64,000 nucleotides of DNA from positions 374,501-438,500 of the forward strand of contig LR877148.1 in assembly GCA_903995115.1 (NCBI GenBank), read 5' to 3'. This document shows positions 46,633 to 58,200 of this stretch, piece after piece. The stretch comes from Angomonas deanei (taxonomy: Eukaryota; Euglenozoa; Kinetoplastea; Trypanosomatida; Trypanosomatidae). The notes under the pieces were generated by a model that searched no databases, was not told where the DNA came from, and saw only the letters and a list, made by a program, of their open reading frames with translations. The position numbers and the translations under genes were made by a program. Numbering within the stretch: position 1 is the first letter of the stretch; every line of letters begins with the position of its first letter.

Positions 46633-47185
46633 ATGCTGGATTCAGTTGTCTTGTATGAAAAAATTGACACCAAGCAAAAGTGGACTTGGAATGTCGGGTG
46701 CGTGGTTAAGGTTGGCGCACACACTTGTACGATTGAAGAGTACAACCTCGAACCTATTGACGGCGATTATGACACTGTTTTAAGCGAACAAATTACGGCC
46801 ACGAAGAAGGTATTGAAGGACTTTCAAAGCCGGTTCATCAATCTTCGTACTTGTGACGTTGACAACAGTCAAACGAAGCGAGCAGCCGAGTACATGCTGA
46901 AAATACGGACGACGCAAAGGCGTTTACGTTTTTTAGAAAGTGAGAGCAAAAGTGCGACCCGCGACGGGCTCAAGTATTACACCCCTGGTGGCAGTCAGAT
47001 TCTTCTTTGCGACTCCAGTGTTTTCCGTGTCATGGACAAGATGACGGGCCCTGTTCTGCTGACCAGTGCGGAGGTGGCGGAGGTTGACAGCTCGGGCGGC
47101 GTGCGGCGGTACAAGTTGGACGAAGACGTAAACCGCCTTCAAATGAGCAATCTGGATTTGACACTAGAGCTGCAGTCCCTGCAGT
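46595..47185 (+). repeat. Duplicated leader and unique N-terminus, copy 2 of 2
   Basis: Near-identical partner of 42484-43074. A small cluster of differences near 46863-46893 changes the peptide from SSQAKRVSEC to NSQTKRAAEY. Confidence 0.9.
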
Positions 47186-50100
47186 GCTACACGAACGAGC
47201 TGGAGGAGCGGGTTAAGGAGGAGTTTAACTTTCTCTCCGACCACCTGCGCGACCGTTCCAACTTCAAAGACACGAAGAGCGACCCACCGAGCGGTGAGCT
47301 GGAGCTCGCGAAGAAGCGTGTGAAGGAGCTGGAGACGTTTGACAGTCGGTGGAACTGGGATGTGGACGCGGCACTGGTGACCACGCCGCACAGCATCACC
47401 TTCCAATGGCCTGGTGGAGCGGGTGTGGTGCACCATCACCCAGAGGAGGCGATTCAGGTCATGACCTCTGAGGTGGCGTACTGCTGCCACGTTCCCATCC
47501 AGTGCGTTTCTGAGGTGACGATCAGCTGCGAGGGCGACCACTTACACAGCGCATTCAAGGTGACCCACCCCACGACTTCCACTTCCACTGAGATTGGCCG
47601 GCGCGTCCGGCAGCACCCGTTTCACTCTTTGTATTTACTGCACAAGGAGGACGACGCAACGAAGCGTGGTCTTGACCGTGCGGTCGCGGAGGTCACCCGG
47701 GCGTTGGGTATACCACAAGGCAAGTACGACGGAGTTCGGTTCGACGACTTTGTCGGTCAGATTCCCGCTCTCTCGAGCACTTCTGATAGAGACTCGTACG
47801 AGAGTGAAATTGGCGATTTGTTGATGATTCTGGATCGTCTGCACAACGAAAACCGCTCCCTACAATACGCACTTGACAAGTCCGGAGCAGAGCTTAAGAA
47901 ACAGCTAGCCACAGCACTGAAAGAGAAGGAAGCATTGGAGAACGATGCCGCTCGTCTCCAGGGTATTGTTGCGAAGCTTAAGGATTTGGCAGATAAGCAG
48001 GAACAGGAGCTGGAGTACCATCGGCTGCAACGGGAAAAAGCCAACGAAGCCCGCGTTGACCGTAACTTATCCAACTTCCACAACCCTGATGAGTTAGTTG
48101 ATGCCCCCATATACTCTGTCACGATGGACGAGTACAATGAGTGCAAAGCGCGCGCTGAACAGGCGGAAACCCAACTACAGTCCCTCAACGCAGAGAACCA
48201 AGAATTACGCGATCAACTGTGCAACGTACACTTATTACAACATCAAGTAGAAGGACTGCAGAAGAATTTGGAGGAGCAGCAGGCTGAGAACGAGGAGCTG
48301 CAGAAGAATTTGGATGAGCGAGAAAAAGAAGTCGACTTGCTTAAGGAGCAAGCTGCGAACCCTGGGTACAACAGCGACAAGAGCAAGCCCCAGGCGACGA
48401 CGTCGCACGTGCGCGTGTTTGACGGGGATGAGTGGGACGTTGTTGTGGACCGTCACCCGGAGCAGCTGAAGGAAGCCTTTGTGACCGACGCATGCTCTGC
48501 TTGCGGTGTGACTCGCGACGACCTTGCGAATGTTGCGTTTACGGTTGGAAGTCTGCATGCTGCGGTGGACGTGACGCACAACAGCGACATCAGCAGCGAC
48601 GCTGTGGACGAAATGCTCGGTGCTTACTCGTTCCCGAATGTGATGGATGTATACGCCCGCCGTCACGGGCCGAAGAGAGGCCTAGACGCCCTGTATGAAC
48701 AGATGAGCGAGCTACAAGGTGAAAATGATGAACTTCAGAGGGAAAACGAGCAACTGGCCGATGAGATTTGTGCCTTCCGTGCGAAACGCAACGAAGCTCT
48801 TGATGCCCGCGAGAAGGACGGCGACCTGCCGGTTGATACCCGTGCTGTGCCCGCCGACGAGGCTGTATCGACTGCCGTGACGCCCGAGCAGATTGCCGCT
48901 GACCCGCTGTACTGCGCCACGCTCGACGAGTTGAACGCTGCCCGCGCCGCTAACGACGAATTGCAGAAGGCCCTTGAAGAGCAGCAAGCTCAGCTGGAGG
49001 AACAGCAGGCGCAGATCGACGAGCTAGTGAAGGATGCGGAGGCGAAGGATGAGGAGAGCGGCGCCCTTGCGAGAGACCTCGACCTACAGCGGGACGAACT
49101 GCAGAAGAACCTCGAGGAGCAACTTGCCGAGAACGAGGAGGTCCGAAAGGAGAATGATGATTTGCAGAAGATTATTGAAGAGCTGCGTAACGCGCTGGCA
49201 GCTGCTGAGGCGGAGCGCGAGGCTCTCCAGCAAAGCGTTGAGGAAAAGGAGAAGCAGAACGACGTCCTTCTCCGCGACATTGACGAGCAGAACGAAGTCC
49301 ACCAGCGCGAGCTAGATGAAAGACAAGCGGAGAAGGAGGAGCTGCAGAAGAGCCTCGAAGAACAACAGGCTGAGAACGAGGAGGTCCGAAAGGAGAATGA
49401 TGATTTGCAAAAGATTATTGAAGAGCTGCGGAACGCGCTGGCGGCTGCTGAGGCGGAGTGCGAGGCTCTCCAGCAAAGCGTTGAGGAAAAGGAGAAGCAG
49501 AACGACGTCCTTCTCCGCGACATTGACGAGCAGAACGAAGTCCACCAGCGCGAGCTAGATGAAAGACAAGCGGAGAAGGAGGAGCTGCAGAAGAGCCTCG
49601 AAGAACAACAGGCTGAGAACGAGGAGGTCCGAAAGGAGAATGATGATTTGCAAAAGATTATTGAAGAGCTGCGGAACGCGCTGGCGGCTGCTGAGGCGGA
49701 GCGCGAGGCTCTCCAGCAAAGCGTTGAGGAAAAGGAGAAGCAGAACGACGTCCTTCTCCGCGACATTGACGAGCAGAACGAAGTCCACCAGCGCGAGCTA
49801 GATGAAAGACAAGCGGAGAAGGAGGAGCTGCAGAAGAGCCTCGAAGAACAACAGGCTGAGAACGAGGAGGTCCGAAAGGAGAATGATGATTTGCAGAAGA
49901 TTATTGAAGAGCTGCGGAACGCGCTGGCGGCTGCTGAGGCGGAGCGCGAGGCTCTCCAGCAAAGCGTTGAAGAAAAGGAGAAGCAGAACGACGTCCTTCT
50001 CCGCGACATTGACGAGCAGAACGAAGTCCACCAGCGCGAGCTAGATGAAAGACAAGCGGAGAAGGAGGAGCTGCAGAAGAGCCTCGAAGAACAACAGGCT

Positions 50101-53100
50101 GAGAACGAGGAGGTCCGAAAGGAGAATGATGATTTGCAAAAGATTATTGAAGAGCTGCGGAACGCGCTGGCGGCTGCCGAGGCGGAGCGCGAGGCTCTCC
50201 AGCAAAGCGTTGAGGAAAAGGAGAAGCAGAACGACGTCCTTCTCCGCGACATTGACGAGCAGAACGAAGTCCACCAGCGCGAGCTAGAGGAAAGACAAGC
50301 GGAGAAGGAGGAGCTGCAGAAGAGCCTCGAAGAACAACAGGCTGAGAACGAGGAGGTCCGAAAGGAGAATGATGATTTGCAGAAGATTATTGAAGAGCTG
50401 CGGAACGCGCTGACAGCTGCCGAGGCGGAGCGCGAGGCTCTCCAGCAAAGCGTTGAAGAAAAGGAGAAGCAGAACGACGTCCTTCTCCGCGACATTGACG
50501 AGCAGAACGAAGTCCACCAGCGCGAGCTAGATGAAAGACAAGCGGAGAAGGAGGAGCTGCAGAAGAGCCTCGAAGAACAACAGGCTGAGAACGAGGAGGT
50601 CCGAAAGGAGAATGATGATTTGCAAAAGATTATTGAAGAGCTGCGGAACGCGCTGGCGGCTGCCGAGGCGGAGGCGGGCTCTCCAGCAAGCGTTGAGGAA
50701 AAGGAGAAGCAGAACGACGTCCTTCTCCGCGACATTGACGAGCAGACGAGTCCACCAGCGCGAGCTAGATGAAGACAAGCGGAGAAGGGGAGCTGCAGAA
50801 GAGCCTCGAAGAACAACAGGCTGAGAACGAGGAGCTGAAGAAGGAGAACGAGCAGCTTGCTGACGAGGTTGGTGCCTTCCGTGCGAAACGCAACGAAGCT
50901 CTTGATGCCCGCGAGAAGGACGGCGACCTGCCGGTTGATACCCGTGCTGTGCCCGCCGACGAGGCTGTATCGACTGCCATGACGCCCGAGCAGATTGCCG
51001 CTGACCCGCTGTACTGCGCCACGCTCGACGAGTTGAACGCTGCCCGCGCCGCTAACGACGAATTGCAGAAGGCCCTTGAAGAGCAGCAAGCTCAGCTGGA
51101 GGAACAGCAGGCGCAGATCGACGAGCTAGTGAAGGATGCGGAGGCGAAGGATGAGGAGAGCGGCGCCCTTGCGAGAGACCTCGACCTACAGCGGGACGAA
51201 CTGCAGAAGAACCTCGAGGAGCAACTTGCCGAGAACGAGGAGGTCCGAAAGGAGAATGATGATTTGCAGAAGATTATTGAAGAGCTGCGGAACGCGCTGG
51301 CGGCTGCTGAGGCGGAGCGCGAGGCTCTCCAGCAAAGCGTTGAGGAAAAGGAGAAGCAGAACGACGTCCTTCTCCGCGACATTGACGAGCAGAACGAAGT
51401 CCACCAGCGCGAGCTAGAGGAAAGACAAGCGGAGAAGGAGGAGCTGCAGAAGAGCCTCGAAGAACAACAGGCTGAGAACGAGGAGGTCCGAAAGGAGAAT
51501 GATGATTTGCAAAAGATTATTGAAGAGCTGCGGAACGCGCTGGCGGCTGCCGAGGCGGAGCGCGAGGCTCTCCAGCAAAGCGTTGAGGAAAAGGAGAAGC
51601 AGAACGACGTCCTTCTCCGCGACATTGACGAGCAGAACGAAGTCCACCAGCGCGAGCTAGAGGAAAGACAAGCGGAGAAGGAGGAGCTGCAGAAGAGCCT
51701 CGAAGAACAACAGGCTGAGAACGAGGAGGTCCGAAAGGAGAATGATGATTTGCAAAAGATTATTGAAGAGCTGCGGAACGCGCTGGCGGCTGCCGAGGCG
51801 GAGCGCGAGGCTCTCCAGCAAAGCGTTGAGGAAAAGGAGAAGCAGAACGACGTCCTTCTCCGCGACATTGACGAGCAGAACGAAGTCCACCAGCGCGAGC
51901 TAGATGAAAGACAAGCGGAGAAGGAGGAGCTGCAGAAGAGCCTCGAAGAACAACAGGCTGAGAACGAGGAGCTGAAGAAGGAGAACGAGCAGCTTGCTGA
52001 CGAGGTTGGTGCCTTCCGTGCGAAACGCAACGAAGCTCTTGATGCCCGCGAGAAGGACGGCGACCTGCCGGTTGATACCCGTGCTGTGCCCGCCGACGAG
52101 GCTGTATCGACTGCCATGACGCCCGAGCAGATTGCCGCTGAACCGCTGTACTGCGCCACGCTCGACGAGTTGAACGCTGCCCGCGCCGCTAACGACGAAT
52201 TGCAGAAGGCCCTTGAAGAGCAGCAAGCTCAGCTGGAGGAACAGCAGGCGCAGATCGACGAGCTAGTGAAGGATGCGGAGGCGAAGGATGAGGAGAGCGG
52301 CGCCCTTGCGAGAGACCTCGACCTACAGCGGGACGAACTGCAGAAGAACCTCGAAGAACAACAGGCTGAGAACGAGGAGGTCCGAAAGGAGAATGATGAT
52401 TTGCAGAAGATTATTGAAGAGCTGCGGAACGCGCTGGCGGCTGCTGAGGCGGAGCGCGAGGCTCTCCAGCAAAGCGTTGAGGAAAAGGAGAAGCAGAACG
52501 ACGTCCTTCTCCGCGACATTGACGAGCAGAACGAACTCCACCAGCGCGAGCTAGATGAAAGACAAGCGGAGAAGGAGGAGCTGCAGAAGAGCCTCGAAGA
52601 ACAACAGGCTGAGAACGAGGAGGTCCGAAAGGAGAATGATGATTTGCAAAAGATTATTGAAGAGCTGCGGAACGCGCTGGCGGCTGCCGAGGCGGAGCGC
52701 GAGGCTCTCCAGCAAAGCGTTGAGGAAAAGGAGAAGCAGAACGACGTCCTTCTCCGCGACATTGACGAGCAGAACGAAGTCCACCAGCGCGAGCTAGATG
52801 AAAGACAAGCGGAGAAGGAGGAGCTGCAGAAGAGCCTCGAAGAACAACAGGCTGAGAACGAGGAGCTGAAGAAGGAGAACGAGCAGCTTGCTGACGAGGT
52901 TGGTGCCTTCCGTGCGAAACGCAACGAAGCTCTTGATGCCCGCGAGAAGGACGGCGACCTGCCGGTTGATACCCGTGCTGTGCCCGCCGACGAGGCTGTA
53001 TCGACTGCCATGACGCCCGAGCAGATTGCCGCTGACCCGCTGTACTGCGCCACGCTCGACGAGTTGAACGCTGCCCGCGCCGCTAACGACGAATTGCAGA

Positions 53101-55049
53101 AGGCCCTCGACGAGCAGCAAGCTCAGCTGGAGGAACAGCAGGCACAGATCGATGAGCTAGTGAAGGATGCGGAGGCGAAGGATGAGGAGAGCGGCGCCCT
53201 TGCGAGAGACCTCGACCTACAGCGGGACGAACTGCAGAAGAACCTCGAAGAACAACTTGCCGAGAACGAGGAGGTCCGAAAGGAGAATGATGATTTGCAG
53301 AAGATTATTGAAGAGCTGCGGAACGCGCTGGCAGCTGCTGAGGCGGAGCGCGAGGCTCTCCAGCAAAGCGTTGAGGAAAAGGAGAAGCAGAACGACGTCC
53401 TTCTCCGCGACATTGACGAGCAGAACGAAGTCCACCAGCGCGAGCTAGATGAAAGACAAGCGGAGAAGGAGGAGCTGCAGAAGAGCCTCGAAGAACAACA
53501 GGCTGAGAACGAGGAGCTGAAGAAGGAGAACGAGCAGCTTGCTGACGAGGTTGGTGCCTTCCGTGCGAAACGCAACGAAGCTCTTGATGCCCGCGAGAAG
53601 GACGGCGACCTGCCGGTTGATACCCGTGCTGTGCCCGCCGACGAGGCTGTGTCGACTGCCATGACGCCCGAGCAGATTGCCGCTGAACCCCTGTACTGCG
53701 CCACGCTCGACGAGTTGAGCCACCAACGAGATTTGGTTAGAGAAAAGAATGAAGAGTTGGAGTGTCTACAGGAGAAGATTTTTGAAATTGTCGGAGAGTT
53801 CCAAGACGAACAGAGTGAGGATCGTGAAGAAGTGTTGTCGAAGCTGGAGAAGTTGGTCGGCTCGCTGGATGCCGCTCGTGAAGGTGAACGGGCCGCATTA
53901 GCCCGTGTGGCAGAAATGGAGAGTGAGTTGGAGCGGCAGCGTGCCTTGTTTGATGCCGAGGAGGAGCGACTAACGAACGAACTGGAGGAAGCGAAGGCGG
54001 ACAATGAACGGCTCCAGAAGGAGGTTGATGAGATGACGAATAAACTGGACGAGGCGATTCAAATGTTCGGTGACGCGGACGAGGCTGGCGCCGCTGGCGA
54101 GGCGAAGCTGCAGAGTTTTGCTGAGGTGTTAGCCTCCGCGCGCGATGCCCAGAAGGATGCACTGTCGCAGCTGTCAGCGAAGGAAGCTGAGCTGGCGCGT
54201 GCCACCGCTGACTTGGATGCCGCCAAAGCGAGGATTGAAAAGCTTGAGAATGTAGAGGAAGAGCTTGAACGTGTGTCGAACGAGAAGTTAATTAGCGAGG
54301 CGGAGGCGAAGACGGCCATGGAAGATGCTGAATCCCTACGGGTGGCGGTGAAGGAAGCGGAGCTACTTGCGGCAAAGAAGTCAAAAGAACTCGATGAAAT
54401 GATTGCTGACATGCGAGCACTAAATGACCGTGTGGACAATTTGGTGGACGAGCTGAATGCGAAGACGGAGCAATACAACGAGATCATTCACGAACTGGAT
54501 GACTTCGCGAAGAAGCAGAATCGCGAAGACGAGAAGGAGCTGCTGCAACAGCTTGCCGCCCGCGATCAAGAGTTGTTTGAGCTCCAGGAGGCGCGTAAGG
54601 GTGAGAGCGGTGAGCACGAGAAGGAGGTGTCCCTTCTTCAGGATCAGATCAACCGACTGAGAGAGCAGCTTGAGAATGAGCGAAACCTTATGGACAATCG
54701 AAACACGGAGGAAGGTGAGCTTAGGGATGTCATTAGCGGCCTTGAGGATGAACTAAAGGCGAAGACTGACGAGCTAGAGGAGCTGCAGGAGGCGATGGAT
54801 GTGATAGTAGAGGAGCACGAGGCGGACATGCGTGAGCTGGAGGACGAGCTGGAAAGGAAGGCGGCGGAAGCGTCAGATGCACTTGAACGCTGTGAAGAGA
54901 TGACGACCATGCTCAAGGATGCGAGGGAAAACGAGATTGTCGGGATCCAACGAAGAACAGAGTCCGATGCTGAAATATTTAGGCTTCAGCGTGAGGTGGA
55001 TCATTTGAAGCGATTACAAACGCTCGGCTCTGCTGGAGAAGAACAATAA
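46633..55049 (+). CDS. FAZ1-family repeat protein, about 2,807 residues, with an indel patch near 50680-50800
   Basis: Third tandem FAZ1-family gene. The N-terminus and divergent FAZ1-type domain (residues about 248-345) match gene 2. One FAZ1 cassette (FDGDEWDVVVDRHPEQLKEA; about 587-690) matches the ten in gene 1. Then come blocks of an 81-residue coil repeat (KENDDLQKIIEELRNAL, EEKEKQNDVLLRDIDEQ) alternating with the DGDLPVDTRAVPADEA linker and DPLYCATLDELNAARAAN motif. The C-terminus is the shared heptad coil, ending at TAA (55047). The frame from 46633 runs to 50772 and the coding frame then shifts. Compared with sister 243-bp units, bases 50671-50800 have lost seven bases at five sites. 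Neighbouring units are perfect, so I treat this as one gene with a damaged or badly read patch. Likely cytoskeletal scaffold. Confidence 0.85.
47186..48149 (+). repeat. Shared N-terminal segment, copy 3 of 3
   Basis: Nearly identical to 20451-21414 and 43075-44038. It follows gene 2 in its first part and gene 1 around the ENDAARLQ segment. Confidence 0.9.
49073..53511 (+). repeat. 243-bp coiled-coil repeats in four blocks
   Basis: Units encode 81 residues. In the first block starts at 49316, 49559, 49802, 50045, 50288 and 50531 are exactly 243 bp apart. Shorter blocks follow at about 51175-51960, 52318-52860 and 53215-53511, each separated by a linker-motif cassette of about 380 bp. Units differ by only a few bases, for example LDERQAEK versus LEERQAEK. 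Confidence 0.9.
53712..54674 (+). repeat. Shared C-terminal coiled-coil segment, copy 3 of 3
   Basis: Matches 40633-41595 and 44562-45529. It shows small patches of difference from both (for example KLENVEEELE), and is followed by the same 300-bp coil as gene 2 with a different last ten residues. Confidence 0.85.
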
Positions 55050-55167
55050 GCAATTTTTTTTTTCTTGACCTTTATCATTGTGTATTTGTACGTTAGTATT
55101 TTTGAAAGGGGCAGCCTTAGTATTGTAGTTTCAGGTGTTATTTTGGCGATGCTTTTGCCGCTTTACG

Positions 55168-55201
55168 ACTCCTTCTCTTCCTTCTGGAATTGTTTTCGTA
55201 G
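55168..55201 (+). promoter_or_regulatory. Spliced-leader acceptor: pyrimidine tract and TAG
   Basis: CTCCTTCTCTTCCTTCTGG then TTGTTTTCGTAG, with AG at 55200-55201, gives a 37-nt leader to the ATG at 55239. The whole spacer from the previous stop is only 189 bp, typical of genes inside a polycistronic unit. Confidence 0.7.
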
Positions 55202-55238
55202 CGTTGTGTACAAAGAGGATTTTTAGTTCTTTTGCGCA

Positions 55239-58200
55239 ATGAGCGTTAATTTAATTTTAAAAGGTCTTTCTGATGTCGAGAAGTGTGGCACGAAGGTTAT
55301 GACGGAGCTAAAGAGCGGAAGCAGAGAAAAGAGTATATTGTCGTCCGTCATAAAAAGTATTCGTCACTTTCAAGATGGGACAGGCGGGCAGAAACGGGAA
55401 GGGCAACCGGCAATTGAAGGCCAGGGGAGCACCCCCTTAAAGGAGGAGGTGAGTCCGACCGGCTTTATCTATAACGACGAGTGTATTAGTCAACTTGGGT
55501 ATGCCTGCCAAGTGTTATTTAAAGGCGAAGGAAACCAGGGTCTTTTTTTTAGTAAAGGTAGCTCTAAGCTGACCGCGCTAACGCTAGAATTCTGCGCCGT
55601 GGTGTTGAGCTCTGGTGTTCTACCGAATGATTTAGTCGGTGCGAGACCATCGTACACCTTCTCAAAGTCTGGCGAAACAAATTTTCTTTCCAAGCTGCTG
55701 ACTTCTTCGCGAGAGGCAAAAGCGGTTCCCTCTGGTTCGGCAACGACCAGTGCTGAGAAGGAAAATGTGCGATTATCTGTAGTGGAATGCTTACTTTCAG
55801 TGTGCGATATTATCTCGCAAAAAGATGCCAATGACAGGGCAGTATTGTTGTACATGAGTGCAGTGTCGGCAGCGGTAATCCCAACGCTTTCTAGGTTAAC
55901 TTGCGAAAGAGAGGCGACCGTCTTTCATGATACCCCTGCTTTGCACAGTACTGCTCTCGTTAAATGTTTGAGCATCCTTTTCCACTTCTTTTCACGGACG
56001 ACATCTGTTTATTCGGTATCCAGCGAAATCAAGCGCATTATCCTGAACGTGGCGCGTAGTGTAACAAAGAATATAGACCACGGCCGACTCGGACCAGAAC
56101 CGTCTCCTTCCTGCACCGTTGTGACGGACGACCCTGGCACCTCTAACGGCAGTACTCCTCGAGCGAAGGGAGGTGAACGAGATGTGGTGGAGGTGCTGAA
56201 CTTTTGCTGCTCTATCGTGATGCAGGCCCCTTTACTTTCTAGTTCCGATGTCCCCCTCCCGTCTGACGCCCACTCCTTTCTCAACGCGTACGAAGCTGCC
56301 GTGAAGGATGTCATGAACGTGGCATCCGCCAGCTACCCCACCTTGGTTTCCTGCTTTCAGGTCATTCTTTATATTATCGTAAACGGGGGACCACCGCTGA
56401 GAAACTCACTAACGGTGCTGGAGTGTATTCGTACCAGTGTGATTCCAACTTGTATTAAATCATCCGTCTCCGATGACTTTGATGTGTTTAAACTTTCGCT
56501 AAACATACTGCTCGTGTGCTGCAACCGATTTGGGGAAATGCTGCTAAATGAGACGTACACGGTGTTTCGGCACGTGTACTTCCGCGTGCTAGAGTCAAAG
56601 ATCACATCACAAGATCAGAAGGCGTTGGTGATTGATTCACTGAGAAAGTTTATTGAGGAGCCACAGAATTTAATAGGTCTGTTCTTGAACTATGATTGCA
56701 ACACCCATTCGGCGAGCATTTACGAGGAGATGATTCATTATTTGGGATCCATCGCGCGACCGCCACAGCTAAAAAGTTTAGGGCGTTTGAATTTAGATCT
56801 CGACAGTGTCGTTTCGAAGCGCATGGAGTGCTCTTTTGGCGTAGAGCTGAGACGGAAAGCGGTGCTGACGCTGCTGCTGATTGCGGAATCAAACATCCAG
56901 TGGATCGAGCGGTTTGACTTGGGGTCGAGCGACGTCCTCAGTGAGCTAAACACGGCTGCACACTTACTAGAAGAAGATGCTGCAGAGACAGGAAACGACA
57001 CCAATGAGGTGAATCACACGGAGGGTACGTCCGTGGTGAATCAGACGGAGATGATTATTCACGCAAGACGCTACAAGGATGCGTTTAAAAAGTTCACGAC
57101 TCTTTTTAACACGAAGAATACCCCAAAGGCGGCGGTGGAGTATTTTATTGGCTGCCCCATTTTGCATGCTTCGTCCACCAACGAGTCTAAGAATGACGAG
57201 CCCAGCGAGGAGGCCCCAAAGTCGCCCACCGCAGATTCAACGGGAACGCAGGTGAAGAACCAAGACGGCGCCAGCTGCGAGGCGGTCGAAGTCGCGTCCT
57301 TCCTCAAAGAGAATGAAGACTACCTGGACAAGATGGCCCTCGGAGAGTACTTTGCCAAAAGCTTTTCCAACACGACCAGCCGTCTGGTCTTTCAAGAATG
57401 GATTAACTTGCACGACTTTAAGGATATGACCCTGGACGAGGCGCTCCGCCTATTCCTCGGTGGGTTCAAGTTGCTGGGGGAGGCACAAGTGGTGGACCGG
57501 ACGATGGAGTTGTTTGCGGCGCACTACTGCAGTCAAAACCCCTCCGTGTTCACCCAAGCCGACACGGCGTTTATCCTATCCTTTTCCATTTGTATGCTCA
57601 ATACGGACGCCCACAGCCCTCACGTGAAGAATAAAATGACACTGGAAGGGTTCATCAAGAACAACCGGGGGATTGACGAGGGGAAAGACGTGGACCCCAA
57701 CGTGCTCAAAGGCATATACGAGCGAATCACCCAAAATGAAATCGTGCTCCGCCCGTCCCCCAAGTGCAGCAACCAAACACAGTCCAATTCGCTCACCGAT
57801 AAGGGCAGCGAAAAGAAGAAAACGCGGGCTGGCATTTTGGAGTCGATCCCAATTCTGAAGCACCTGAGTCCCATCGCCACCGCCATCACCGACAAGGTGC
57901 TTCTCCCGATGGACTCTGCCAATATATTCGGCATTTCCCAGAAGAGACGCCAGGAGCTGTACCAGGACGAGCTGAAGGAGGCGTTGCGGGAGGTGATGGG
58001 GGCGCTTGCCTCCCAAGGAAGTGTTACCGCACCGGACATGTTTCAAACGGCCACTAGCATAGAGAATGCACTGCCCATGTGGGAAATCTCGGTCGACCTT
58101 GTCGCCAACCTGTACTTGGCCGCGGTCTGCGAGTTCATGGAAGCCGCAGAATCCTACGATACGTCCTCTGTTCTGCCCAACACGACCCCCAACGCGGTGG

